Source: Lachnospiraceae bacterium
Lineage (GTDB): Bacteria > Bacillota > Clostridia > Lachnospirales > Lachnospiraceae
Assembly (NCBI GenBank): GCA_017619295.1
Contig: JAFZSQ010000018.1
Location: 1 to 34,492, forward strand
Direction: 5' to 3'
Length of the DNA stretch: 34,492 nucleotides
Shown: one piece after another, positions 1-8,500 of the stretch
How positions within the stretch are numbered: position 1 is the first letter of the stretch
How the letters are laid out: every line of letters starts with the position of its first letter
Position numbers and translations under genes: made by a program
The notes under the pieces: model-generated
Seen by the model: only the letters and a program-made list of their open reading frames with translations
The model's database searches: none
Told to the model about the DNA's origin: nothing

Positions 1-100
1 AGATATACTGCAATTAAGCTGATTAAGATTTATTATGTGCGATGCACCATTTAAATCTACAGCAGAAGCGTAGCCTCTAGGTACTTTTATGTCAAAATGA

Positions 101-127
101 AAAGGCCGTGTCTAAAACACGACCTTT
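101..127 (-). terminator. Second intrinsic terminator hairpin behind the symporter
   Basis: The arms AAAGGCCGTGT and ACACGACCTTT pair around a short loop. Read on the minus strand the hairpin is followed by TTTTCATTTT. It lies about 50 bases beyond the stop of the minus-strand symporter gene and would back up the first hairpin at 140-163. It could also act on a plus-strand transcript from outside the window. Confidence 0.6.
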
Positions 128-139
128 GTCTTCACTCTG

Positions 140-163
140 AAAGGCTCCCATTGGGAGCCTTTT
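140..163 (-). terminator. Intrinsic terminator of the symporter gene
   Basis: AAAGGCTCCCA and TGGGAGCCTTT form an almost perfect stem with a minimal loop, flanked by A and T runs on both sides, so it can work in either direction. It starts 11 bases past the symporter stop codon. Two such hairpins in tandem, here and at 101-127, suggest that blocking read-through matters at this point. Confidence 0.75.
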
Positions 164-173
164 AAAATGCATT

Positions 174-1436
174 TTATGAAGCAAGTTCTTCAGCTTCTTC
201 AGTTTCGGTTTTCTCTAATTTGCAGGTTCTCTGCATTGCCACTGAGCAGGCAATATCTCCGAGAACGTTACAGCAGGTAACACCTGCATCCGCAAGAATA
301 TTGATACTTACGTACATGCCCATAACTCCTGCAGGAAGACCTGCGATAGCTGAAAGAGCAGCGAAGGTAGCAATGGCACTGTTAGGAACTCCGGGAGCTC
401 CGATACTGAGTAAGGTGTTACTTAAAAGAACAACTGCAAGGAGACCGAAGGATACTTCGATTCCGCAGGCATTTGCAAAGAACACAATCATGAAGGACAT
501 AAGGATTGAAACAGCGTCCATGTTGATTGTTGCACCAAGAGGAAGTGCCAGTGAAGAAATCTCGTTGGACACGCCCAGCTCATCCGCACATCTCTTACTA
601 ATAGGAAGAGTAGCTGAGCTTGAAGCGGTTCCGAAGGCATTAAGAGCAGCGGGAAGGACTGTTACGAAGAAATCCTTGATGCTGAACTTTCCGATGAGTC
701 TAACAATAACCACGCCGTAAACAACCACGATGTAGATAAACATTGTAAGATACAAAGCGCCAAGAACCGAAGCAAGGGAGAGGATGGTCTTAAGACCGTT
801 GGCATGAACCATACCTGCTACGGAACAAAGAACTCCGAGAGGAGTTATATACATTACAACAGAAACAACCTTAACGGCAATTTCATTAACGGAAACGCAA
901 AGATCGATAAAGGGTTTAGCTTTCTTGCCAAGGGATACGCAAGCCACTCCAACGATGATGGCGAAGGCAAGAACCTGAAGCATGTTGCCGTTTGCAAAGG
1001 CAGCGAAGGGATTTGAAGGAATCAAATCTCTTATGGTATCAAGAAGTCCGGTGAAGGGGGCAGCCTCCACGTCAGCTTCCATAAGTTCAATGGTTACACC
1101 TTTTCCTATTCCAAGAGTCTTAGGAAGTACAAGTCCGATAAGACTTGCAAAAAGGGTTGTTCCTACAAAATACAAAAGAGCCTGTCCGCCTACTTTACCT
1201 GTAGCGGAGATGCTTCCTATGGATGTAATGCCCACAACCAGGGAGCAGAACACCAAGGGAAAAATCATTAAGGTCAGAGCGTGAAGATATACGGTGCTGA
1301 TGAAACTTGTGATATTCACAGCCCAATCGGGAATCACGAGACCTAAGATGCCTCCGAGAACGAGGCCTGCAAAAATAGCAAGACTAAGCCAAAGGGCTTT
1401 CTTGTTAATGGGATGGGGTTGGGTAGTATTAGCCAT
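174..1436 (-). CDS. Dicarboxylate/amino acid:cation symporter (DAACS family), probably neutral substrate
   Basis: A 420-residue membrane protein of the glutamate-transporter-fold family, which imports amino acids or dicarboxylates with Na+ or H+. Visible family marks are the serine-rich loop TASSSATLP, the NMD motif in TM7, the GAPGVP loop of the second hairpin, and TM8 with DAGVTCCNVLGD. Aligned to GltPh, the arginine that holds acidic side chains (R397) is a valine here (about V386), while the Asp, Thr, Asn and Asp ligand positions around it are kept. Family knowledge links loss of this Arg to neutral substrates such as serine or threonine, as in SstT or the ASCT transporters. The start at 1436 was chosen over an upstream one because GGAGG lies 9 bases before it and MANTTQ leads straight into TM1. 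The C-terminus is acidic. The exact substrate is inferred. Confidence 0.9.
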   Translation of the reverse strand: MANTTQPHPINKKALWLSLAIFAGLVLGGILGLVIPDWAVNITSFISTVYLHALTLMIFPLVFCSLVVGITSIGSISATGKVGGQALLYFVGTTLFASLIGLVLPKTLGIGKGVTIELMEADVEAAPFTGLLDTIRDLIPSNPFAAFANGNMLQVLAFAIIVGVACVSLGKKAKPFIDLCVSVNEIAVKVVSVVMYITPLGVLCSVAGMVHANGLKTILSLASVLGALYLTMFIYIVVVYGVVIVRLIGKFSIKDFFVTVLPAALNAFGTASSSATLPISKRCADELGVSNEISSLALPLGATINMDAVSILMSFMIVFFANACGIEVSFGLLAVVLLSNTLLSIGAPGVPNSAIATFAALSAIAGLPAGVMGMYVSINILADAGVTCCNVLGDIACSVAMQRTCKLEKTETEEAEELAS

Positions 1437-1467
1437 TTTTATTTCCTCCAATATATAATCGTTTTCT

Positions 1468-1496
1468 ATTTTATCGTGCCAAGCCGCGTTTTTCAA
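1468..1496 (-). promoter_or_regulatory. Sigma-A-type promoter for the symporter
   Basis: On the minus strand TTGAAA (1496-1491) and TAAAAT (1473-1468) are separated by 17 bases, about 30 bases ahead of the symporter start. It lies back to back with the lipoprotein promoter, only 4 bases apart. Confidence 0.55.
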
Positions 1497-1500
1497 GGGA

Positions 1501-1529
1501 TTGTATTTTTTTAAAATATTTACTATAAT
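1501..1529 (+). promoter_or_regulatory. Sigma-A-type promoter for the lipoprotein gene
   Basis: TTGTAT (1501-1506) and a perfect TATAAT (1524-1529) are separated by 17 bases. Transcription would begin near 1536, giving a leader of about 44 bases before the start at 1580. Confidence 0.65.
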
Positions 1530-1579
1530 TGCGTTGCATGGAATAAACACAACATAGTCATGCAAATAGGAGGAACATT

Positions 1580-2359
1580 ATGAAGAAAACATTAGCATTG
1601 GTTTTGACACTTGCACTTGGTATTTCACTTGTGGCTTGTGGCAAGGAAGAAGCACCCGCTGCTGAGGAGCCCGTTGCTGAGACAGTTGAAGAAGCAGTAG
1701 TTGAAGAGCCCGCTGCAGAGGCAGCTGAGGAAGCTGTAGCTGATGAGACAGCAGCAGCAGACGTTATGTCTTATGCAGATTTCGTTGCAGCTGACCTTGA
1801 TACAGAAGTTGTAGTTGAGACTTATGTACAGGCTAAGCAGTCATGGTGGGAAGACAAAGCTACCATCTATACACAGAACGAGGATGGAGCATTCTTCATC
1901 TATGAGATGGCTTGCTCAGAAGATGATTACGCAAAGCTTACAGAAGGTACAAAGATCAAAGTTACCGGTGTTAAGTCTGAGTGGTCAGGAGAAGTTGAGA
2001 TTGTTGACGCTACATTCGAAATCGAGGATGGCAACTTCGTTGCTAAGCCCGTTGATGTAACAGACCTTCTTGGTAAGGACGAGCTTATCGAGAAGCAGAA
2101 CCAGCTTGTATCTTTCACAGATTTAACTGTTGATTCTGTAGCATTCAAGAACGACCAGCCCGGTGATGACATCTACGTTACATTCTCTAAGGATGGAAAT
2201 GAGCTCAGCGCTTGCCTTGAGTACTACCTCAACGGAAGCGACGAGGAGTTCTACAACCTTGTAAGCGGCCTTGAAGCAGGTGCTACAGTAGACGTAGAGG
2301 GATTCCTTTACTGGTACGAGGGAGCTAACCCTCACATCACAAAAGTTACTGTAAAGTAA
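1580..2359 (+). CDS. Secreted lipoprotein with OB-fold-like domain
   Basis: A 259-residue protein. Residues 1-20 are a lipoprotein signal peptide ending in the lipobox LVAC, so the protein should be anchored to the outer face of the membrane through Cys20. Residues about 22-62 are a low-complexity Ala/Glu/Val/Pro linker, typical for spacing a domain away from the membrane. The remainder (about 65-259) is beta-rich. The stretch KATIYTQNEDGAFFIY followed by TEGTKIKVTGVKSEW resembles the OB-fold strands of small extracellular lipoproteins found in Lachnospiraceae. AGGAGG lies 6 bases before the ATG. It has its own promoter and terminator, so it is monocistronic. The ligand is not known, and the OB assignment rests on pattern only. 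Confidence 0.75.
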   Translation: MKKTLALVLTLALGISLVACGKEEAPAAEEPVAETVEEAVVEEPAAEAAEEAVADETAAADVMSYADFVAADLDTEVVVETYVQAKQSWWEDKATIYTQNEDGAFFIYEMACSEDDYAKLTEGTKIKVTGVKSEWSGEVEIVDATFEIEDGNFVAKPVDVTDLLGKDELIEKQNQLVSFTDLTVDSVAFKNDQPGDDIYVTFSKDGNELSACLEYYLNGSDEEFYNLVSGLEAGATVDVEGFLYWYEGANPHITKVTVK

Positions 2360-2374
2360 TTAAATGAGATTTCG

Positions 2375-2404
2375 AAGAGACGGTCGTTGACCGTCTCTTT
2401 TTTC
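2375..2404 (+). terminator. Intrinsic terminator of the lipoprotein gene
   Basis: AGAGACGGTC and GACCGTCTCT form a perfect 10-bp stem with a GTT loop, followed by six T residues. It starts 16 bases past the stop codon. Confidence 0.9.
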
Positions 2405-2448
2405 GTGATAAAATAGATATATAAGTCATTTTTGATGGGAGAACAGCC

Positions 2449-3252
2449 ATGATTAAAGAAGTTCATATAGATACACTTGAAGAGCTTTTGCCTTTGTTGA
2501 CAGAACAGGAATACAGGCCTGATTTGGACAGAAACAGAAGCTCTTATATTTACAGGGGAATGTCTGATGCATCCTTTAAGATGTACACCAGTTTAAGCCG
2601 AAACTGTAAGGATTTGCAGAAGACCCTTGAGCCTGCCATACTTGAGAACTTCGCCAAGTACGCCATCAATGACGAACCCTCCATCGGTCAGTCGGTTTGG
2701 AGACAGATGATTCTCGGACAGCACTACGGTCTTCCCACAAGACTTCTTGACTGGACCCAGTCTGCTTTGGTTGGACTTAATTTTGCCGTTACTGAAGAAG
2801 ATAATCAGGATATGGACAAGCATGACTGTGCAGTGTGGAGAATCAATATGTCAGAGATGGTTAACCATCTGCCTGATCCCTATAAGGATGCTGTTAATGC
2901 CAAGCATTCAACAATATTCACCGTTGATATGCTTAAGGAGATTACGGGAAACAGCTTGAGACAGTATGACATGGACATGAGAGACACATCCATGGTAATC
3001 ATTGAGCCTCCTTCACTTAATCAGAGAATCATCAACCAGCATTCCTTCTTTGCTGTTGTACCCATGGGTATCACAGATATCGAAAAGTTCCTGTCTGACA
3101 ACACCAAGGATACGGTTAAGTATGTGATTGATAAAAAGCTGCGCTGGAGAGTGAGAGATATGCTTGACCAGCTCAACATGAGTGAGCGAATTGTCTATCC
3201 CGGACTTGACGGATTATCCAAGTGGATTGCAAGACATTATTATGTAAAATAA
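2449..3252 (+). CDS. FRG-domain protein
   Basis: A 267-residue soluble protein without signal peptide or membrane segment. Residues about 33-130 carry the FRG-domain signature. YIYRGMSD supplies the Phe/Tyr-Arg-Gly motif that names the family, and QHYGLPTRLLDWTQSALVGLNFAV is the strongly conserved second block. The biochemical role of FRG domains is not settled, and the family is scattered across accessory regions of bacterial genomes. The start follows GGGAG by 8 bases. The gene is single, between the lipoprotein terminator and a weak hairpin, and unrelated to its neighbours by function. Residues beyond about 150 were not recognised. Confidence 0.8.
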   Translation: MIKEVHIDTLEELLPLLTEQEYRPDLDRNRSSYIYRGMSDASFKMYTSLSRNCKDLQKTLEPAILENFAKYAINDEPSIGQSVWRQMILGQHYGLPTRLLDWTQSALVGLNFAVTEEDNQDMDKHDCAVWRINMSEMVNHLPDPYKDAVNAKHSTIFTVDMLKEITGNSLRQYDMDMRDTSMVIIEPPSLNQRIINQHSFFAVVPMGITDIEKFLSDNTKDTVKYVIDKKLRWRVRDMLDQLNMSERIVYPGLDGLSKWIARHYYVK

Positions 3253-3263
3253 TTCACTCTTTT

Positions 3264-3277
3264 CCACAATACTGTGG
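3264..3277 (+). terminator. Weak hairpin after the FRG gene
   Basis: CCACA and TGTGG enclose a 4-base loop, followed by TAAAATATTT rather than a clean T run. It lies 11 bases past the FRG stop and may be a weak terminator. The A+T-rich bases after it (3278-3300) could hold the promoter of the signalling cluster, but no good -35 element was seen. Confidence 0.3.
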
Positions 3278-3351
3278 TAAAATATTTAGTAATATAAAGG
3301 TGTCGGATATAAGGGCGCATACTTTCAGGGGAGTATTCGGAGGAATGCAAA

Positions 3352-5508
3352 ATGAAGATTTATTCAGGACGAATAGATCGAACCAGTATGCTGCGCGTAA
3401 TACCCATTTTTGCAGGGATCACTCTCAATGTGATACTTGCATATATATCGTATCGAACCGGTTCTTTTCTTTTTGCGGATACAGCCGGGACGATAATAGT
3501 AGCGGCGCTGGGTGGAATATTCCCGGCTATAGTTACTGCGGTCGTCACCAATGCCTGGTGCACGATTTTCAATTCTGACGCCATCTATTTTTCTGTTGTA
3601 AATGTTCTTATGGCTGTTATTACAGTCAGGTTTGTCAGAAACCATTCTTTCAGGAAGATTACCCATATCTTAAAATATTTAGGTATAGTTGCGCTTATGA
3701 GTGGTTTGCTAAGCGCGTTTATTCAGTGGGGCCTTTTGGGAGGTCCTCAGGTTACGTCAATCGTGGACATGGTGGAAGCTTTATCCTCCTCATTACATCT
3801 GTCCAAATTCCCTACATTCCTTATTGTAAATACTTTGGCCAATGTCATTGATAAGGGCGTTGCCGTTATAATTGCGGTTATTACCCTTTTGCTTGTTCCC
3901 GATAAAACAAAGCAGGATATTAAGGACAGCGACTGGAGACAAAGACCCCTTTCCGACGCGGAGAAACAGGCCATTAAAGAGTGGGGCAAGGGAAATGGTT
4001 TTTCTTTAAGAGGAAGAACTACATTAATGCTGCTGATGGTTGGTCTGTCCATGGTTCTTGCCATTGGCGGAATAGGTACCGGAATGTATTTTTCAAAAAC
4101 CAAAGCCGAGAAGACTGAGATAGCATGGAATGCTGCCAGATTTGCAGCTGATTACATAGATACGGAAAAGATTGCCGACTATGCGGAGAAAGGCAGAATG
4201 GTACCCGGATATGCGGAAACCGAGAAAATGCTATACAAGATTCGTGCAAACGCTCAGGGGGTTACATTCCTTTATGTAGTTCGTGTGACAGAGGTGGGTT
4301 GCCAGTTTGTCTTTGACCTGGATAATGACCCTGCCATTGATCCCTACAACATGTATGCACCTGTTTTTGTACCCGGAGAAATAGTTCCCTTTGAGGAGGC
4401 CTTTGAACCTTATATCCCTGCACTTTTGGCAGGTGAAAAGGTTGGCCCCGTGGAATCCGATGACATTTGGGATTGGATTTTGACGGTTTATTATCCCGTG
4501 AAAGATGAAAGCGGAGACTGTGTCTGCTACGTGGGAGCGGATGTTTCACTGGATTACCTTATGGTATATATTCGTGATTTTGCAATAAGAGTATTCCTGA
4601 TCATTGCGGGATTCTTCATTTTGATTATTTCCTTTGGTATGAGAACCACGGGAGTATATGCCATGTACCCCATTAACAGCGTGGCTGAGTGCGTGGAACA
4701 GTTTACACATTCCGAGGATGACCAGAAGGCTCTCGATGCAAATGTTAAGAAATTAAGATCTTTGGATATAAGAACCGGCGACGAGACGGAAAAACTTTAC
4801 AGAGAAATCTGTGACATGGCATTAAACGTTGCGGAACAGATGCGAGACATAAGGCACTATTCGGATGCCACGGCTCAGATGCAAAACGGTCTGATTATCA
4901 CCATGGCGGACATGGTCGAGAATCGTGACTCAGATACAGGTGCCCACATTCAAAAGACTGCGGCCTATGTAAAGATTATTGTTGAAGGTCTTAAGAGGAA
5001 GGGATATTACCCTGAAAAGATTACATCCAAGTACATGGTTGATGTTGTTACCTCTGCGCCTCTTCATGACGTTGGCAAAATCAATATTTCCGATACGATC
5101 CTTAACAAACCCGGAAAGCTTACTGACGAGGAGTATGAAATCATGAAGACTCATACCACCCATGGTAAGAGAATCATGGAGCAGGCTATCAGTACCGTTC
5201 AGGGTGAGAACTACTTAAAGGAAGCAAGAAACATGGCAGCTTACCACCATGAGAGATGGGATGGTAAGGGTTATCCCGAAGGCCTGCATGGTCAGGTTAT
5301 TCCTTTATCCGCAAGAATAATGGCAGTTGCGGACGTTTTTGATGCTCTGACATCACCCCGTGTTTATAAGCCGCCTTTCTCCCTTGAGAAGGCATTGGAA
5401 ATACTAAACGATGGCGCAGGAACCCAGTTTGACCCCAAGGTAGTTGAGGCGTTTATGGATTCCCTTAATGAAGTTCAGGTTGTTCTTAAGAAGTATCAGG
5501 ATGCGTGA
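3352..5508 (+). CDS. Membrane HD-GYP cyclic-di-GMP phosphodiesterase with extracytoplasmic sensor
   Basis: A 718-residue protein predicted to break down cyclic di-GMP at the membrane. Residues about 10-185 form several membrane helices resembling an integral sensory module. A further helix at about 222-246 and another at about 408-430 bracket an external domain of roughly 160 residues that looks like a Cache/PAS-type ligand sensor (FDLDNDPAIDPY, then VYYPVKDESGDCVCYVGADV). A helical linker leads to the HD-GYP domain at about 515-710. The metal-binding HD pair is H572-D573 in LHDVGK, and H632-H633-E634 opens the HHERWDGKGYP motif, so the catalytic centre looks intact. GGAGG precedes the ATG by 8 bases. 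It is the first gene of a tightly packed cluster, with 16 bases to the hybrid kinase. Confidence 0.85.
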   Translation: MKIYSGRIDRTSMLRVIPIFAGITLNVILAYISYRTGSFLFADTAGTIIVAALGGIFPAIVTAVVTNAWCTIFNSDAIYFSVVNVLMAVITVRFVRNHSFRKITHILKYLGIVALMSGLLSAFIQWGLLGGPQVTSIVDMVEALSSSLHLSKFPTFLIVNTLANVIDKGVAVIIAVITLLLVPDKTKQDIKDSDWRQRPLSDAEKQAIKEWGKGNGFSLRGRTTLMLLMVGLSMVLAIGGIGTGMYFSKTKAEKTEIAWNAARFAADYIDTEKIADYAEKGRMVPGYAETEKMLYKIRANAQGVTFLYVVRVTEVGCQFVFDLDNDPAIDPYNMYAPVFVPGEIVPFEEAFEPYIPALLAGEKVGPVESDDIWDWILTVYYPVKDESGDCVCYVGADVSLDYLMVYIRDFAIRVFLIIAGFFILIISFGMRTTGVYAMYPINSVAECVEQFTHSEDDQKALDANVKKLRSLDIRTGDETEKLYREICDMALNVAEQMRDIRHYSDATAQMQNGLIITMADMVENRDSDTGAHIQKTAAYVKIIVEGLKRKGYYPEKITSKYMVDVVTSAPLHDVGKINISDTILNKPGKLTDEEYEIMKTHTTHGKRIMEQAISTVQGENYLKEARNMAAYHHERWDGKGYPEGLHGQVIPLSARIMAVADVFDALTSPRVYKPPFSLEKALEILNDGAGTQFDPKVVEAFMDSLNEVQVVLKKYQDA

Positions 5509-5524
5509 CGGAGGTCTCTTTCAA

Positions 5525-8500
5525 ATGAGAAGCAAACGTATATTGATGGCGACAGTAAGTGCTGTCACCCTGTGCTTTTTACTTAATACAGGAAATCCCG
5601 AAACCAGGGTATGGGCCTCCGAAAGCGGTGCGCTTCAAAGCGGGGAGGCAGGCTACAATGCGGTCCAAATCGGTGGCGGCTATGCTGTTACCGAACAGCT
5701 TAAAGGTGTGGGATATACAGCCAAGCTTTATGATGCATCCAACGGTTTGCCTACATCAGATGCAAACTGTGTATTGGGAAGCAGTGACGGTTATGTCTGG
5801 ATAGGCGGATACGGCGGAATTATCAGGTACGACGGAGTCGAGTTTGAAAGACTTGATTCTTCGGGAGGTCTCACCAGCGGAAGAGCGCTGTTTGAGGACA
5901 GTCTTGGAAGAATGTGGGTTGGTACCAATGATAACGGTGCCGTTGTTTTGGACGAAGGAACAAGCACAAGATACACATTTGAAGACGGACTTCAGTCCTC
6001 ATCTGTCAGGGCCTTCAGCGAAGACGGAGCAGGAAACGTTTATATAGGCTCCACCAGCGGAATATCCTATGTTTCAAAAGACGGTGAACTTCATGTTTTA
6101 AATGACAGCAGAATAAACAATGAAGTTATTTCAAGAATGAGCGCGGACAGCGCAGGTAATGTTTACGGAAGCACTAAGAGCGGACTAATCTTCTCATTAT
6201 ATAACGGTGAAGTGGGCTCTGCTTACCTTGGTTATAACCTGGGTTTTGGAGGAGTGACGACAATTTTTGCCGACCCCAACGCGGTAGGGCAGGTTTATAT
6301 AGGCTCGGATTCGGAGTATCTGTATTATGGAGCTTTTGGAAAAAATGCCTCAAAGTTTGAGAAGATTTCCGTAGCCCCTGCAGACAACCTTTACTGGATT
6401 ACCTATGAGTGCGGACGAATCTGGGTAACCTGTGAAAATGTTGTGGGTTACATTGACGAGAGACACGTTTTCCGTCAGTTGGAAAATATACCCATTCACA
6501 ACTCCATTGACATGATGACCTCCGATTACCAGGGGAATCTCTGGCTGGCGTCATCAAGACAGGGTGTTGCGAAGGTTGTTACCAACAACTTCCAGAACAT
6601 AACAAGCCTTGCAGGGCTTGATGAGTCAACGGTAAACGCCGTTTGCTTAAGAGATAATCTTATTTATGTGGGTACCGATTCAGGACTCAGAATTATAGAT
6701 TCAAATAAAAAGGTTATCGAGAACGACCTTACCAAGTATCTTGCCGGAACCAGAATACGCTGCATCACAATGGATAATCGAAGTAACCTCTGGATATCCT
6801 CCTACACCAATGATCTTGGTGTTGTTCTTGCTGCAAGAAACGGCAAAATAACAAGCTACACCAAGAGAGACGGATTGTTAAGCGATGAAATTCGCTGTAC
6901 CGTAAACTCCCCCGATGGAGACACCCTTGTGGGAACCAACGGCGGATTGGCAATAATTCGTGACGGAAGAGTTATAAAAACCGTGGGCGCCACAGACAAG
7001 ATTGACAACACCATCTTTTTGACGGTTGAAGAAGGTGCTGACGGAAAGATCTATGCGGGAACCGACGGCGACGGAATATATATTATCGATGATAACAAGG
7101 TAGAAAGAATAGGCCGAAATGAAGGCCTTACCAGCGATGTAATACTAAGGCTTAAAAGGGATGACGACAGGGGCGTTATTTGGATAATCACCTCCAACTC
7201 CATTGAGTATTACAAGGATGGTCAGGTAAAACAAATTGAATCATTCCCCTATAACAATAACTTTGATATTTACTTCAGCGACGATGACATTGCCTGGATA
7301 TTGTCATCTTATGGATTGTATGCGGTAAAAGCCTCATCCATGCTGGAAGACAATATTACAGATTACAGATTGCATAACACTGCAAACGGCCTTAACAGTA
7401 TCCCCACGGCAAATGCCTACAGCGCCCTTGATGAGTTGGGAAATCTGTATATTGCCGGAAGGTCCGGAGTAACAAAGGTTAACATTAACCATTACTTCGA
7501 GGAGAATGCCAGAATAAGGACCGGCATCAGAGCCATATACTGTAATGATGAGAAACTGCTTCCGGACGAAGATGGAACATACACAATTCCTGCGGTTAAC
7601 GGACGTATTCAGATTACACCCTCCATACTTGACTTCTCCATGTCCAATCCCCTTATCCATGTTTATCTGGAAGGCAGTGATGATGCAGGTATAACCGCAA
7701 AGCAAAGTGACCTTTCTTCGCTGGAATATACCGGACTTAAGTACGGTAATTACAAACTTCACATAGAGGTTTTGGATGTAAGTACCAGAGAGGTACTGCA
7801 GGATGATACTTTCACAATCGTTAAAAAACCTCTGATATATGAACTTTTGATTTCAAAGATTCTGATTATCGTCCTCGTGATAGGTCTTACCGGATTACTG
7901 GTATGGCGTGTTATGACAGGAACAATCGTCAGAAGACAGTACGATGAAATCAGACAGGCAAAAGATGAGGCGGAGCGAGCTAACTCTGCGAAGTCAAGAT
8001 TCCTTGCAAACATGTCTCATGAAATCAGAACGCCTATCAATACCATTATGGGTATGGACGAAATGATCATGAGAGAGGATACAACGGATGTTCCGAAGTC
8101 TTACTACATGTCGGTTATCAACTATGCTATCGACATTATGACTGCTTCGGAATCACTCCTTGGACTGATTAACGATCTTCTTGATATGTCCAAGATTGAG
8201 TCGGGTAAGATGCACCTGGTGGAGCAGGAGTATGATACCGTGGCAATTCTTCGTTCCGTGGTAACCATGATTCGAGTAAGGGGTGCCCAGAAGGATCTGA
8301 CCTTCGGAGTGGAAATAGACGAGAACCTGCCTAAGAGGATGTACGGTGATGACGGTAAGATTAAGCAGATAATTCTCAACCTTCTTACCAACGCCGTTAA
8401 GTATACCGAGATGGGCGGATTCACTTTGACAGTGTCTGTTGAAGATAAAAACGACGAAAAATGTAATCTCAGAATCGCTGTAAAGGACAGCGGTATCGGA

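Noticed and set aside
220..1284. Plus-strand open frames opposite the symporter
   Set aside because: They are shadows of a clear transporter gene, without ribosome binding sites or family motifs.
1470..1490. TTGGCACG on the minus strand as a sigma-54 promoter
   Set aside because: The matching GC-type second element at the right distance is missing, and a sigma-A arrangement fits the same bases.
5444..5524. N-terminal extension of the hybrid kinase into the HD-GYP gene
   Set aside because: ATG 5525 has GGAGG before it and starts a typical signal segment. The extension overlaps coding sequence of the upstream gene.
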